Shown: piece after piece, positions 44,853 to 54,877 of the stretch
How positions within the stretch are numbered: position 1 is the first letter of the stretch
Layout: each line of letters begins with the position of its first letter
Assembly: GCA_938074565.1 (NCBI GenBank)
Contig: CALJEQ010000006.1
Coordinates: 310,001-374,000 of the forward strand
Origin: an uncultured Alkaliphilus sp.
Lineage (GTDB): Bacteria > Bacillota > Clostridia > Peptostreptococcales > Natronincolaceae
DNA: 64,000 nt
Reading direction: 5' to 3'
Made by a program: the position numbers and the translations under genes
The notes under the pieces: generated by a model
Databases searched by the model: none
The model's input: the letters and a program-made list of their open reading frames with translations, nothing else
Told to the model about the DNA's origin: nothing

Positions 44853-46817
44853 TTGAAAAATAGAAGATATGTTTTAATTTTAGGTATTGTAATTTTCACC
44901 CTGTTAATACCACAAATAACTTGGGGAATTTCTAATTTACACCCTGATAAAGCCTATAGGATGGGGATTGAGTACTATAATAAAAAACAATATGTCGAAG
45001 CGTTACCTTATTTATTGGTGGCTGCTGAAAAAAATTCAACTGCATCAAATAATAGAATAGTAGCAGATGCTTATGTCGAATTAAAAGAATTTGATAAAGC
45101 AATACCTTATTATCTTAAGGCTGCTGATATATATGAAAGTATTAATATGATTGATGCAGCTATTGTACTACGAAGAAAAGCAGAGGAAATTAAATCAACA
45201 ATAGAAATTTTTATAGATACAGATTTTCAACCAAACTCAATTAAAAAACTAGGTAAATATGAACCACAATTAGGTACATATATTGGAGCTTTTGTAGAGT
45301 ATGAGCCACTGGTAGGGCATAGAAATGTAAAGAAATTTAATGAATTAACTGGAAAACAACATGCAGTATATTATACCTATCACGAATATGGTAATCCATT
45401 TCCCCATAACTGGGCTCGACAGGTAAAAGAAGCAGGTGCAGCCGTTCATTTAGCCTTAGAACCTAATAAAGGGTTAGATATAGTAAAGGATAATAAAGAG
45501 TTACGGGAATTTGCTAAAATGGCAAAGGCAGCAGAAGTTCCAATTTTCTTAAGATTTGCATCTGAAATGAATGGAGACTGGGTGGCTTGGCATGGTGATC
45601 CTAAAAAATATATTGAAAAGTTTCGTTTAGTTCATAAAGTAATGAAAGAGGAAGCGCCAAATGTGGTTATGGTGTGGTCGCCTAATTCGGTACCGAATAA
45701 AAATATTATGGAATATTACCCAGGTGATGATTATGTTGATTGGGTAGGGGTCAATTTATATAGCGTAAAGTTTTATAATGGGGATAAAAATCAGCCTGCT
45801 GACCAAGTAAATCCCTTAGAGTTATTAGATTTTGTATATGAGCGTTTTGCCGATAGAAAACCTATTCAAGTGGCGGAATATGCAGCAACTCACTTTAGTG
45901 CAGCAGGCAATACAGACGCCACAGAATTTGCTATTACTAAAATGCATATGCTTTATTATGGTGTAAAAACTTTATATCCAAAAGTAAAAATGATTAACTG
46001 GTATTCAGTGAATAACCTAAAGTATGCCCATAGTCCAGAAAGAAAGCTAAATAATTTTAGTATTTTAGATAATGCTAAGCTTAAAGATGCCTATTCAAAA
46101 ATGTTGAAAGATCCACATTTTCTTTCTACAGTAGTTAATGGTCCATATGCAGCCAACGAAGATGTATACAATAGAAAGACAGTAAAATCTCTAGAAAATG
46201 GTAGTTACCTAGAAGGTAAAATTAAAGGAAGTGGATGGGTTAAGATTTATGACCCGTATATAAGTAAGGTAGAATATAAAATTGATGGAAAGCAAATTAC
46301 AGTATCAAAACAATTTCCATTTGAGTTTTCTTTTGATACAACTTTACTATCTCAAGGAAAGCATTACCTTGACATAGGGGTGTATGATTCTAAGGGGAAA
46401 CTAGCCAGTAGTAAAACATTAACTTTTTATACAGGAGAGAGAAAGGATAATGTCATTTATCTTCAAGTAGGTAGTAAAGTTGGATACTTTAATAAACAAA
46501 ACCTACAGCTGGCAGAGCCGCCGTTTGTGACAAATGGATCTACCTATGTGCCATTAAGATTTATTGGAGAAGCAATTGGAGGTAGTGTTAAATGGGAGCA
46601 GACAACGGGAAATATTACAATACAACAGGATAAAATGACATTAATATTAAAACCTGCTACAGGAAGTGCTATTGTAAATGGAAAAGAGGTTGTTTTAAAG
46701 TTACAACCAATCATTAAAAACAATACAACCTTTGTACCTTTAAGATTTATATTAGAGCAATTCGGACTACAAATAAACTGGGATTCAAGTTCTCAGCAAA
46801 TAGAAATCATTAAGTAA
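44853..46817 (+). CDS. Secreted TPR / GH26-like glycoside hydrolase / stalk-domain protein
   Basis: A 654-residue exported protein starting at TTG behind GAGGAGGG. A signal peptide covers about the first 27 residues. TPR-like helices (about 30-120) follow. A GH26-type (beta-mannanase-like) barrel covers about 135-400, with likely acid/base Glu238 in FLRFASEMNGDW and nucleophile Glu342 in IQVAEYAA. A beta domain comes next, then two C-terminal repeats with YVPLRFIGEAIGG and FVPLRFILEQFG, the copper-amine-oxidase-N-like 'stalk' domain common in clostridial surface proteins. It probably cleaves a beta-linked polysaccharide at the cell surface, though the substrate is unknown. The TPR-GH26-stalk combination is uncommon. 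Confidence 0.85.
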   Translation: MKNRRYVLILGIVIFTLLIPQITWGISNLHPDKAYRMGIEYYNKKQYVEALPYLLVAAEKNSTASNNRIVADAYVELKEFDKAIPYYLKAADIYESINMIDAAIVLRRKAEEIKSTIEIFIDTDFQPNSIKKLGKYEPQLGTYIGAFVEYEPLVGHRNVKKFNELTGKQHAVYYTYHEYGNPFPHNWARQVKEAGAAVHLALEPNKGLDIVKDNKELREFAKMAKAAEVPIFLRFASEMNGDWVAWHGDPKKYIEKFRLVHKVMKEEAPNVVMVWSPNSVPNKNIMEYYPGDDYVDWVGVNLYSVKFYNGDKNQPADQVNPLELLDFVYERFADRKPIQVAEYAATHFSAAGNTDATEFAITKMHMLYYGVKTLYPKVKMINWYSVNNLKYAHSPERKLNNFSILDNAKLKDAYSKMLKDPHFLSTVVNGPYAANEDVYNRKTVKSLENGSYLEGKIKGSGWVKIYDPYISKVEYKIDGKQITVSKQFPFEFSFDTTLLSQGKHYLDIGVYDSKGKLASSKTLTFYTGERKDNVIYLQVGSKVGYFNKQNLQLAEPPFVTNGSTYVPLRFIGEAIGGSVKWEQTTGNITIQQDKMTLILKPATGSAIVNGKEVVLKLQPIIKNNTTFVPLRFILEQFGLQINWDSSSQQIEIIK

Positions 46818-46831
46818 TTTTAGTGAAATTG

Positions 46832-46863
46832 GACATCTTTCTTTATATGGAAGGTGTCTTTTT
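46832..46863 (+). terminator. Rho-independent terminator
   Basis: GACATCTT pairs with AAGGTGTC (one T-G pair) and a further C-G pair beyond a bulge, then TTTTT. It ends the GH26-like gene. Confidence 0.75.
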
Positions 46864-46896
46864 AATGAATTGAACATTATTTATAATTTAAAAAAC

Positions 46897-46925
46897 TTGA
46901 CAAAACACAAACGAAATAATAAAAT
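46897..46925 (+). promoter_or_regulatory. Sigma-A promoter of the DUF2087-type regulator
   Basis: TTGACA at 46897-46902 and TAAAAT at 46920-46925 have an exact 17-bp spacer, with an expected start near 46932. Confidence 0.82.
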
Positions 46926-47007
46926 GTCTATGAAAACATAAACCAATTATTAAACTGTCTACTAAAAATACAACAAATTTGAAAAAACTAAAAGTAGGAG
47001 GGTGTAT

Positions 47008-47775
47008 ATGATAGATATAAATGAAATATTTTGGAATGCTTCCGTGGAGGACTTGAAGCAAGGCTATATTAATAATACAAATGATGAAGAATACATTTGT
47101 TTGCTGTGTGGAAAAACATTTATAAAAGGAGTGATATATAAAGAGGAAGATCAATTGCTTGAAGCCAGCAGGGCGATAAAAATACATATAAAAAAAGAAC
47201 ACAATTCAGTTTTTGACTATTTAATTAATATGAATAGAAAATTTACTGGATTAACAGATCATCAAAAAGAAGTGCTTCAATACTTTTACAAAGGTCTTAG
47301 TGATAAAGAAATTATAGAAGAAATGGGGGGAGGTAGTACTTCTACCATAAGAAACCATAGATTTAAATTAAAAGAAAAAGAAAAGCAAGCTAAGGTCTTT
47401 AGTGCAATAATGGGTCTTATACAGAATAAAGAACAAGACAAACAACAATTAATTAGTATTCATAAGGGGGCAAAAATGGTGGATGAAAGATACGCAATTT
47501 CCAATGAAGAGATGGAGAAAGTTATAAATACATACTTTATTAATGAAGACAGCATACAGAAACTAAAAACTTTTCCTAGTAAGGAGAAAAGAAAAATAGT
47601 TGTGTTAAAACATATCCTTAACTACTTTGAAAACAATAGAACATATACAGAAAAAGAAGTAAACGAAATATTACTAAAGATATATGATGACTTTGTTACT
47701 TTGAGAAGATATATGATAGAGTATGGCTACATGGAAAGAAGCAAAGATTGTAGTCAATATTGGGTGAAAAATTAG
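47008..47775 (+). CDS. DUF2087-type HTH regulator with N-terminal zinc site
   Basis: A 255-residue cytoplasmic protein. Near the N-terminus ICLLCGK and a later IKIHIKKEH could form a C2H2-like metal site. A LuxR-type helix-turn-helix follows (LTDHQKEVLQYFYKGLSDKEIIEEM...STIRNHRFKLKEKEKQ). The last ~90 residues (FPSKEKRKIVVLKHILNYFENNRTYTEKEVNEIL...DDFVTLRRYMIEYGYMERSKDCSQYWV) match the DUF2087 domain of Firmicute regulators. It probably binds DNA or RNA; targets are unknown. The GTG at 47002 overlaps the ribosome site AGGAGGG, so the ATG at 47008 is chosen. Confidence 0.82.
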   Translation: MIDINEIFWNASVEDLKQGYINNTNDEEYICLLCGKTFIKGVIYKEEDQLLEASRAIKIHIKKEHNSVFDYLINMNRKFTGLTDHQKEVLQYFYKGLSDKEIIEEMGGGSTSTIRNHRFKLKEKEKQAKVFSAIMGLIQNKEQDKQQLISIHKGAKMVDERYAISNEEMEKVINTYFINEDSIQKLKTFPSKEKRKIVVLKHILNYFENNRTYTEKEVNEILLKIYDDFVTLRRYMIEYGYMERSKDCSQYWVKN

Positions 47776-47957
47776 ATTTAAATGAAAGTAGTATAGTCAT
47801 ATGAAGCAAAAAACTCAATATACACTATATCCTATATAAAGGGCTGTAAATATTATAGTTTTATTTTTATTATTTTGGGAAAATGAATACAAATCATAAA
47901 AAAGTGAAAACTAATCATTACAAATATACATCATAAATATAGGGGTAGAGTATATTA

Positions 47958-48155
47958 ATGAAAACAATTAGTTTGAACTGGATGAAAATACCTAAAGAAT
48001 CACGAGAAAAACTGCTCAACAATATTTATTGCGTCGATTGTAGTGGCGTTACAAAGTTAGTCAGTTATCATGTTGAAGAAGATTACTTTGGACTGATTAT
48101 ACAGGGGAAGTGTCATAACTGTGGACAAGAAATATCAACAGTAATTGAAAAATGA
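47958..48155 (+). CDS. Small zinc-ribbon-like protein
   Basis: A 65-residue hypothetical protein with two Cys pairs, CVDC and CHNC, about 30 residues apart, suggesting one bound zinc. I do not recognise the family. The start context GGGGTAGAGTATATTAATG is a modest ribosome site. It lies 180 bp after the DUF2087-type regulator and 114 bp before the MATE gene, and is probably expressed alone. Confidence 0.65.
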   Translation: MKTISLNWMKIPKESREKLLNNIYCVDCSGVTKLVSYHVEEDYFGLIIQGKCHNCGQEISTVIEK

Positions 48156-48214
48156 AGACTCTTTTTGTTTTTATAAAAAACACTTTCTAAAACATGATTA
48201 CCAGCATTAATCCC

Positions 48215-48243
48215 TTTACAGATTATAGAATATAGAGTAAAAT
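48215..48243 (+). promoter_or_regulatory. Promoter of the MATE gene
   Basis: TTTACA at 48215-48220 and TAAAAT at 48238-48243 are separated by 17 bp. The expected start lies just before the ribosome site AGAGAGGGTG. Confidence 0.7.
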
Positions 48244-48269
48244 CAGAAGGGATTAGAGAGGGTGATTAA

Positions 48270-49631
48270 ATGATTAAAGTAACTTCAAAGGATAAGTCTT
48301 TTTATATAAGTATGCTAACTATAGCAGTGCCTATTGCATTACAAAATCTAGTTTCATCTTCACTAAATATGGTGGATACAGTGATGATAGGTAGGTTAGG
48401 AGAAAAAGAAATTGCAGCAGTAGGGTTAGCTAATCAATACTTTTTTATATTGATATTGTTACTTTTTGGTATTAACAGTGGTGGAGCTATTTTCACTTCA
48501 CAATTTTGGGGAAAAAAAGATATTTTAAATATAAAAAAAGTATTAGGAATTTCACTGTTATTTGGCGGTGGTATCAGTTTGATTTTTACTGTACTTGCGT
48601 TTTTTACTCCAACTTTTATATTAAAGATATTTACAGAAGACCCCACTGTCATTGAACTAGGTAGTAAATATCTAAAAATTGTTTCTTTAAGTTATTTTAT
48701 TACTGCCATAAGTTTTGCCTATTCCTTTACCCTAAGAAGTATAGGGCAAGCTAAATTACCAATGGTTGTTAGTGTAGTTTCACTTATTGCCAATACAATA
48801 TTAAATTACGTTTTAATTTTTGGTGAGTTGGGCTTCCCAGTTTTAGGAATAGAAGGGGCTGCATTGGCAACATTAATTTCTAGAGGTTTAGAAGCAACTT
48901 TTTTAATAGGTTTTATATATATTCAAAAAATGGATATAGCAGGTAAAGTAACGGAAATGTTAAGTATACCTAAAGAATTAGCTAAACGATATTTTCAGAC
49001 TGGATTGCCTGTAATATTAAATGAAGGATTTTGGGCTATGGGAATGACAATGTATTCAATATCCTATGCTAGAATTAGTACAGAAGCCATTGCTTCAGTG
49101 CAGATCGCCAATACAGTACAAAGTATTTTTATGGTGGTGGCATTTGGGTTAGGAAATGCATGTGCTATTATGTTGGGAAATTCTATTGGGGCAAATAAAA
49201 ATGACGAAGCGATAAATTATGCAATCCGTTTTTCTATTATAGGGTCATTATTAGGTGTCTTTTTGGGTGTATTACTATACGTATCAGCACCTTTTATTTT
49301 AAGTTTCTACAATATTTCACAGTCGGTTTATGATAATGCTAAAAATATATTGATGATAATTGCATTCTTTTTAAGTTTTAAGATATTTAATACAATTCTA
49401 ATTATAGGCATTTTGAGAAGTGGTGGAGATACAAAATATTCATTAGTATTGGAAATGTGTTGTGTTTGGATTATAGGTGTCCCCCTTGCTTTTTTTGGAG
49501 CTCATGTTTTAAAGCTACCTGTTTATTGGGTGGTGGCTATGGTAAGTTGTGAAGAAATAATAAAAGCAATCTTTGGAATACCTAGAGTAACATCAAAAAA
49601 ATGGGTTAAAAATGTTGTTGAAAGTATTTAA
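48270..49631 (+). CDS. MATE family efflux transporter
   Basis: A 453-residue integral membrane protein with about 12 hydrophobic segments and the MATE pattern: AVPIALQNLVSSSLNMVDTVMIGRLGEKEIAAVGLANQ in the first repeat and LPVILNEGFWAMGMTMYSISYARISTEAIASVQIANTV at the start of the second. It exports drugs or cationic metabolites in exchange for Na+ or H+. The substrate is unknown. It is 9.4 kb from the end of the biosynthetic cluster with its own promoter, so a role in export of that product is possible but not supported by operon structure. Confidence 0.93.
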   Translation: MIKVTSKDKSFYISMLTIAVPIALQNLVSSSLNMVDTVMIGRLGEKEIAAVGLANQYFFILILLLFGINSGGAIFTSQFWGKKDILNIKKVLGISLLFGGGISLIFTVLAFFTPTFILKIFTEDPTVIELGSKYLKIVSLSYFITAISFAYSFTLRSIGQAKLPMVVSVVSLIANTILNYVLIFGELGFPVLGIEGAALATLISRGLEATFLIGFIYIQKMDIAGKVTEMLSIPKELAKRYFQTGLPVILNEGFWAMGMTMYSISYARISTEAIASVQIANTVQSIFMVVAFGLGNACAIMLGNSIGANKNDEAINYAIRFSIIGSLLGVFLGVLLYVSAPFILSFYNISQSVYDNAKNILMIIAFFLSFKIFNTILIIGILRSGGDTKYSLVLEMCCVWIIGVPLAFFGAHVLKLPVYWVVAMVSCEEIIKAIFGIPRVTSKKWVKNVVESI

Positions 49632-49720
49632 TATATTTTTGCTAATTTAATATATTCAGAAAAGCTGACGGGATGTTGCAAAATATTGTGAATAATGATA
49701 ATATATTCTAAGATATTACG

Positions 49721-49886
49721 AAAAAGGGAGTAGCTGTAGCGTTGCTACGGATAGTGTCAACATACTGACCTTAAGGTCTGGTGCTATCCACTTTAGACGA
49801 TTCTTTAGGAGCGAGACTTTTACGTTTAGTAAGCTGGCATTTTTTAGGTCAGTATTATTAAGCATAAAAGTCTCCTTTTTTTATAA
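49721..49886 (+). ncRNA. yybP-ykoY manganese riboswitch
   Basis: The segment begins AAAAAGGGAGTAGCTG..GTTGCTAC, then has the two-arm layout GATAG..TGACCTTAAGGTC..CTATC. It ends with GAGACTTTTA (49813) that can pair with TAAAAGTCTC (49864) followed by TTTTTTT, an intrinsic terminator. The opening strand can also pair with CTCCTTTTT, so ligand binding and termination are mutually exclusive. The GGGAGUAGC hallmark, plus a UPF0016 gene directly downstream, fits the Mn2+-sensing yybP-ykoY class, which turns the gene on when Mn2+ is high. Confidence 0.85.
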
Positions 49887-49920
49887 TGCTATTTAAGTAG
49901 AAAAAGGAGTTGTTATTAAT

Positions 49921-51027
49921 ATGTTATATGAGTTAATTCATGCTTTTTTCTTTATCTTTATGGCTGAAATGGGGGATAAAACTCAAATATTAGCCATGGC
50001 ATTTGCCACAAAATACCCACTACATAAGGTACTGTTAGGCGTGTTTATAGGTTCTTTTATTAACCACGGATTAGCGGTATTACTAGGTTCTTATGTAACC
50101 CATATAATACCACTAGATACAATAAGGCTTTTAGCTGCCTTTGCCTTTGTTGGTTTTGGTTTATGGACAATAAAAATAGAGGACGATGAAGATGAGGATG
50201 AGGAAGAAACAAAGTTTAAATTTGGACCTATCGTTACTGTTGCATTGGCTTTTTTCATTGGAGAACTAGGAGATAAAACACAACTGACGGCAATTACCCT
50301 ATCTTCTCAAGCACAATTTCCTGCCTTTATATTAATGGGAACAGTACTGGGTATGGTATTTACCAGTGGAATGGGGGTTTTTGTGGGAAGTAGACTGGGA
50401 AAGAAAATACCAGAGTTGACCCTCAAATTAGTATCAGCATCAATCTTTATAATATTTGGTATAATGTCACTATTAGAAACTGTACCGACACAATATCAAA
50501 CATTTATAAATATAATAGTTTTTTTCTCGATATTAGCTGTACTTATTGCTTTTAAATTAAGTAAGATTGTTAAGAAAATCCCATACTTATACAAAACACC
50601 ATTTAAAAAGTTGGCAGGAGAATTATATATAAATACCCATAAAATACAGCAATCCCTTGAAAACGTTTGTACAGGAGATGAAGAGTGTGTAGCCTGTCAA
50701 GAGGGAAACTGCCCTATAAAAAGCTTAAATGAACACTTAATAGAAGCTCAGCAGACAGAAAAGTTTTTATCAGATGTAGAATGGGATATTCCATTATGTG
50801 AAAATAATAAGTACAATGTAGAAAATATAAAAGAAAGCTTAATTGAAACTGTAAATACTTGCTTAGAATGTAGATTCCATCAAAAAAATTGTGTAGGTAA
50901 TCAGACTAGGGTTATATTAGAAAAGTTATATTTTGGTGAAACAATACCCTATAAAGGTAATAGAAAAGAATACTTAGAAGAAATCAAAAAAAGACAACCA
51001 GATTTCTTTAATGAGTTAAAAAGTTAA
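49921..51027 (+). CDS. UPF0016/TMEM165-GDT1 Mn2+ transporter with Cys-rich tail
   Basis: A 368-residue protein. Two homologous membrane halves carry the family motif E-x-G-D-K-T: AEMGDKTQILAMAFA at about residue 15 and GELGDKTQLTAITLS at about 116, with an acidic EDDEDEDEEE loop between. This family exports Mn2+ (and Ca2+), in agreement with the riboswitch upstream. Typical bacterial members are ~200 residues. Here ~150 extra residues after about 205 contain CTGDEECVACQEGNCP and CLECRFHQKNC, Cys-rich motifs that may bind metal or form a redox site. The gene starts after AAAAAGGAG. Confidence 0.9.
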   Translation: MLYELIHAFFFIFMAEMGDKTQILAMAFATKYPLHKVLLGVFIGSFINHGLAVLLGSYVTHIIPLDTIRLLAAFAFVGFGLWTIKIEDDEDEDEEETKFKFGPIVTVALAFFIGELGDKTQLTAITLSSQAQFPAFILMGTVLGMVFTSGMGVFVGSRLGKKIPELTLKLVSASIFIIFGIMSLLETVPTQYQTFINIIVFFSILAVLIAFKLSKIVKKIPYLYKTPFKKLAGELYINTHKIQQSLENVCTGDEECVACQEGNCPIKSLNEHLIEAQQTEKFLSDVEWDIPLCENNKYNVENIKESLIETVNTCLECRFHQKNCVGNQTRVILEKLYFGETIPYKGNRKEYLEEIKKRQPDFFNELKS

Positions 51028-51075
51028 TAATATTTATAAATATTATTATAATTTACGATTAAAAAATGGTAATAA

Positions 51076-52236
<1,161 letters not shown>

Positions 52237-52439
52237 AATTTATTATAGGAATGCCTCCAACTAATTTACAATTAATTGAGTTTGTGAAAGTAATAATAGT
52301 TTTATTTAGAATATAAAAAATAAGGAATATTTCTGCAACTTAAATAATAATAATAAAATATATGACAATTTAATAATATAAAATTTTTCATATATACTAA
52401 AGTTTTACAAAATATATGTTATAATACTAATATAAATGT

Positions 52440-52690
52440 ATATGAATATGTGAAGTATTTATGGTGAAAAAGGCGAAGTTGTGAGTTAATATATGTTTAA
52501 AAAAACGGATATTAATAAACATTTTCATTTAGCCAAAACCCATAAAGAAAAACAGTTTTGAGATGGGATTCTCGCGGGTTCATAAAGGGCCAGTGATAGG
52601 CTATCAGAAAATGGTGGCTTAAGATGAGTCTATAAAGGCGAAATCTGAGTACTCTTCCTCTATTGGGGAAGGGTATTTTTTTATTTAACT
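52440..52690 (+). ncRNA. Structured leader RNA of unknown class upstream of ablB
   Basis: About 250 bases between mnmA and ablB contain several pairings: CAAAAC/GTTTTG crossing with CCAT/ATGG (a possible pseudoknot, about 52533-52570), and TGATAG/CTATCA enclosed by CCA/TGG (about 52590-52615). The unit CATAAAG/TATAAAG appears three times, and a terminator follows (52650). TATAAT occurs at about 52430. I compared it from memory with c-di-GMP, cobalamin, lysine, T-box, c-di-AMP and SAM consensus patterns and saw no match. It is probably a cis-regulatory RNA. Confidence 0.5.
52650..52685 (+). terminator. Attenuator-like terminator
   Basis: TACTCTTCC (52650-52658) pairs with GGAAGGGTA (52667-52675, one T-G pair), followed by TTTTTTTATTT. 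It stands about 100 bp before the ablB start, in the position of a riboswitch expression platform. Confidence 0.85.
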
Positions 52691-52782
52691 CGCCATAAAA
52701 TTACAAAACTTTAAAAATTAGGCAATGTATTTTCTAATATTTATTCCGTCAGCATTTAGTATTACGAGGAGGATTGTATAAA

Positions 52783-53625
52783 ATGGAAATTTTAAATGAT
52801 ATTACCACAAATAATACTGAAGAGCATATTGTTGTAGATGAGGTAAACAAACGAATAATATTTTATCAATATGACGAAGAAGTTTTATGTGATAAATTGA
52901 AAAAGATAGTTAAAACAGAAAAAGAACATGAATTTGAAAAAATAAGTATCTATACAGAAGAATCAAATATAGAATTAGTAGATAGTTTAGACTTAATTTA
53001 TGAGGGAAAAATAGATGGCTTTTACAATGGAGAGGATGCCTATATTTATTCGCAATTTATTAATCCAGAAAGATATTACAGTAAATACAAACAAGAACAA
53101 GAGAAATTAATTGAAACAGTCATTAATAAATATGATGGAACTATAGAAGAACTCATTTTACTAGACCAATTTGAAATAAGAAAAGCTGATATTACTGATA
53201 GTATTGAGATGGCTAGTGTATTTTCTAAGGTTTTTGAAACATACCCAACACCTATGGATGAACCAAAATATATTAAGAAAATTATGCAGGAGGAAACTTT
53301 ATTCTCAGTAATAACCCACAAAGATCAAATAGTTAGTATTGCCTCGGCGGATATTAACCCTAAATACAATAATGCAGAAATAACTGACTGTGCAACTTTA
53401 CCATCCTTTAGGGGGAATGGACTGTTAAGTCATATTATTTATCACCTAGAGCAAAGGCTACAAGCAAATAATGTACCCAATTTATTCTCTCTAACAAGGG
53501 CAATTTCAACTGGAATGAATCATGTTATAGCTAAACATGGCTATGAATATCGGGGAACACTAATTCAAAACTGTGACATCTCTGGAAGTTTTGAAGATAT
53601 GAATATATGGGTAAAGCAAGTATAA
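52783..53625 (+). CDS. ablB: Beta-lysine N-acetyltransferase
   Basis: A 280-residue protein resembling AblB (YodP) along its length: FYNGEDAYIYSQFINPERY in the N-terminal half, VFETYPTPMDEPKYIKKIM, ITDCATLPSFRGNGLLSHII (acetyl-CoA loop), then TRAISTGMNHVIAKHGYEYRG and CDISGSFEDMNIWVK. AblB acetylates the epsilon amine of beta-lysine to make the compatible solute N-epsilon-acetyl-beta-lysine. Its usual partner, lysine 2,3-aminomutase AblA, is not adjacent, which is unusual. A TTG at 52774 extends the frame, but GAGGAGGA is better spaced for the ATG at 52783. A structured leader and terminator precede it. Confidence 0.88.
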   Translation: MEILNDITTNNTEEHIVVDEVNKRIIFYQYDEEVLCDKLKKIVKTEKEHEFEKISIYTEESNIELVDSLDLIYEGKIDGFYNGEDAYIYSQFINPERYYSKYKQEQEKLIETVINKYDGTIEELILLDQFEIRKADITDSIEMASVFSKVFETYPTPMDEPKYIKKIMQEETLFSVITHKDQIVSIASADINPKYNNAEITDCATLPSFRGNGLLSHIIYHLEQRLQANNVPNLFSLTRAISTGMNHVIAKHGYEYRGTLIQNCDISGSFEDMNIWVKQV

Positions 53626-53726
53626 TATGTAAATAACTAGTGGGAATTTAGATGACTTTGTTTAAAAAATGAATCAATATTGTTTGCTTTCTCATGAATT
53701 TAATTACTGTTGACTTTATCTAATCT

Positions 53727-53757
53727 AAGAAATTCTTAATTGAATTTCTTTTTTTTT
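53727..53757 (+). terminator. Rho-independent terminator
   Basis: AAGAAATTC pairs with GAATTTCTT around a 6-base loop, then a T run. It separates ablB from the ABC-transporter operon. Confidence 0.88.
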
Positions 53758-53787
53758 ATAAAAAATTAAACAAATAACAAAAAATGG

Positions 53788-53816
53788 TTGATTAAAAGCA
53801 TAAAGTGATTTATAAT
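53788..53816 (+). promoter_or_regulatory. Sigma-A promoter of the ABC-transporter operon
   Basis: TTGATT at 53788-53793 and TATAAT at 53811-53816 are separated by 17 bp, with an expected start near 53823, 35 bases before the first gene of the operon. Confidence 0.82.
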
Positions 53817-53857
53817 GTAATTAAGTTTATAGTATAAACCAAAGGAGATGTTGAATT

Positions 53858-54526
53858 ATGAAGAAAGAGAATGAAGTCAAACAAGTAATTGAAGACTTAA
53901 TGTACATTAAAAACGCCATAACAAAAAATAGTAACATTTTTAAGTTTATCTCCATCACTGAGATTTTAAAAACTTTTTTATTGGTTACTGGGATAATGAT
54001 TATCGCCATATCAGGGGGAATTTATTATTTAATACAGCACTATGGAGGATTTACACAAATACCCACTGAAATAAAAACTGTTATTTATGGAATTTTAATT
54101 TTGGCAACTATTATGGCTGGAATCTTCAAATCAAAAAAATTGTTACAAGCTGCAAAATATGTTAATCAAGACATTACTGTTGGTAAATTAATTAGTGAGG
54201 TATATACCACCCAGTCATTGCTAGTTATTTTTCCTTTTCTAATTACAATTGGATTAACGACAGTTTTCTTCGTTAACTTTGGACACACAAACTACATTGT
54301 ACCTTTTTTGGCCTTATTTGTTGGTCTACTTTGTAATTCAATGGTAAATATTTTCTATTTAAAGGAATTATCAATATTGGGTGGTTGGTTAGTTTTATCA
54401 AGTTTAATTTCATTATTAGCCCTTATAACGCTACATCCATTGCTTATAGTAATATTCACCTTCGGAATGGGCTTTATTATTCTATACGGGGCTATCCTTG
54501 TAATATCGGCTTCTGAAAAGGAGTGA
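53858..54526 (+). CDS. Multi-pass membrane protein
   Basis: A 222-residue protein with a ~40-residue cytoplasmic N-terminus rich in charged residues, then about six hydrophobic helices (ILKTFLLVTGIMIIAISGGIYYLI being the first). I cannot assign a family with certainty. Small membrane proteins of this kind often accompany a PadR/ArsR-like regulator and an ABC exporter, as here. The start follows AAAGGAG. Its stop overlaps the region of the next gene's ribosome site, so the two are translationally coupled. Confidence 0.75.
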   Translation: MKKENEVKQVIEDLMYIKNAITKNSNIFKFISITEILKTFLLVTGIMIIAISGGIYYLIQHYGGFTQIPTEIKTVIYGILILATIMAGIFKSKKLLQAAKYVNQDITVGKLISEVYTTQSLLVIFPFLITIGLTTVFFVNFGHTNYIVPFLALFVGLLCNSMVNIFYLKELSILGGWLVLSSLISLLALITLHPLLIVIFTFGMGFIILYGAILVISASEKE

Positions 54527-54534
54527 AGAGTAAT

Positions 54535-54843
54535 ATGAAATTTACAATTGATAAGATTATTCACGAACGGGTAAGATTATTAATTCTTACCTATCTTGCC
54601 AGCCATACAGAAAAAAAAGTACCTTTTAATGAAATTAAAGAGAAATTAGAGTTAACCTCAGGAAACCTATCTGTACAACTAAAAAATTTAGAAGAAGTAG
54701 GTTACATTAAAATTCATAAAAAAATAAAAGATAATAAACCAGAAACAACACTTTCTTTAACAGCCAGTGGACTAAAGGGTTTAAACGAATATATTGAAGA
54801 AATGGAGAGTTTAATAAGAAAAGTAAAGGGACCTCAATCGTAA
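54535..54843 (+). CDS. Winged-helix transcriptional regulator
   Basis: A 102-residue protein with the compact winged-helix fold of MarR/ArsR-like regulators (HTH_34 type): HERVRLLILTYLASHTEKKVPFNEIKEKLELTSGNLSVQLKNLEEVGYIKIHKKI, then the wing and TLSLTASGLKGLNEYIEEMESLI as a dimerisation helix. It probably represses its own operon (53858-57895). An in-frame GTG at 54523 is too close to the GGAG ribosome site, so the ATG at 54535 is chosen. Confidence 0.88.
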   Translation: MKFTIDKIIHERVRLLILTYLASHTEKKVPFNEIKEKLELTSGNLSVQLKNLEEVGYIKIHKKIKDNKPETTLSLTASGLKGLNEYIEEMESLIRKVKGPQS

Positions 54844-54877
54844 ATAAAATAATACATCAGGAAAAGGAGGCTATAAA

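Noticed and set aside
48270-49631. MATE transporter as the exporter of the peptide
   Set aside because: It is 9.4 kb beyond the cluster, behind its own promoter and several unrelated genes. The link cannot be supported.
52440-52690. c-di-GMP (GEMM), lysine, cobalamin or T-box leader
   Set aside because: None of the conserved blocks of these classes was found; left as an unassigned structured RNA.
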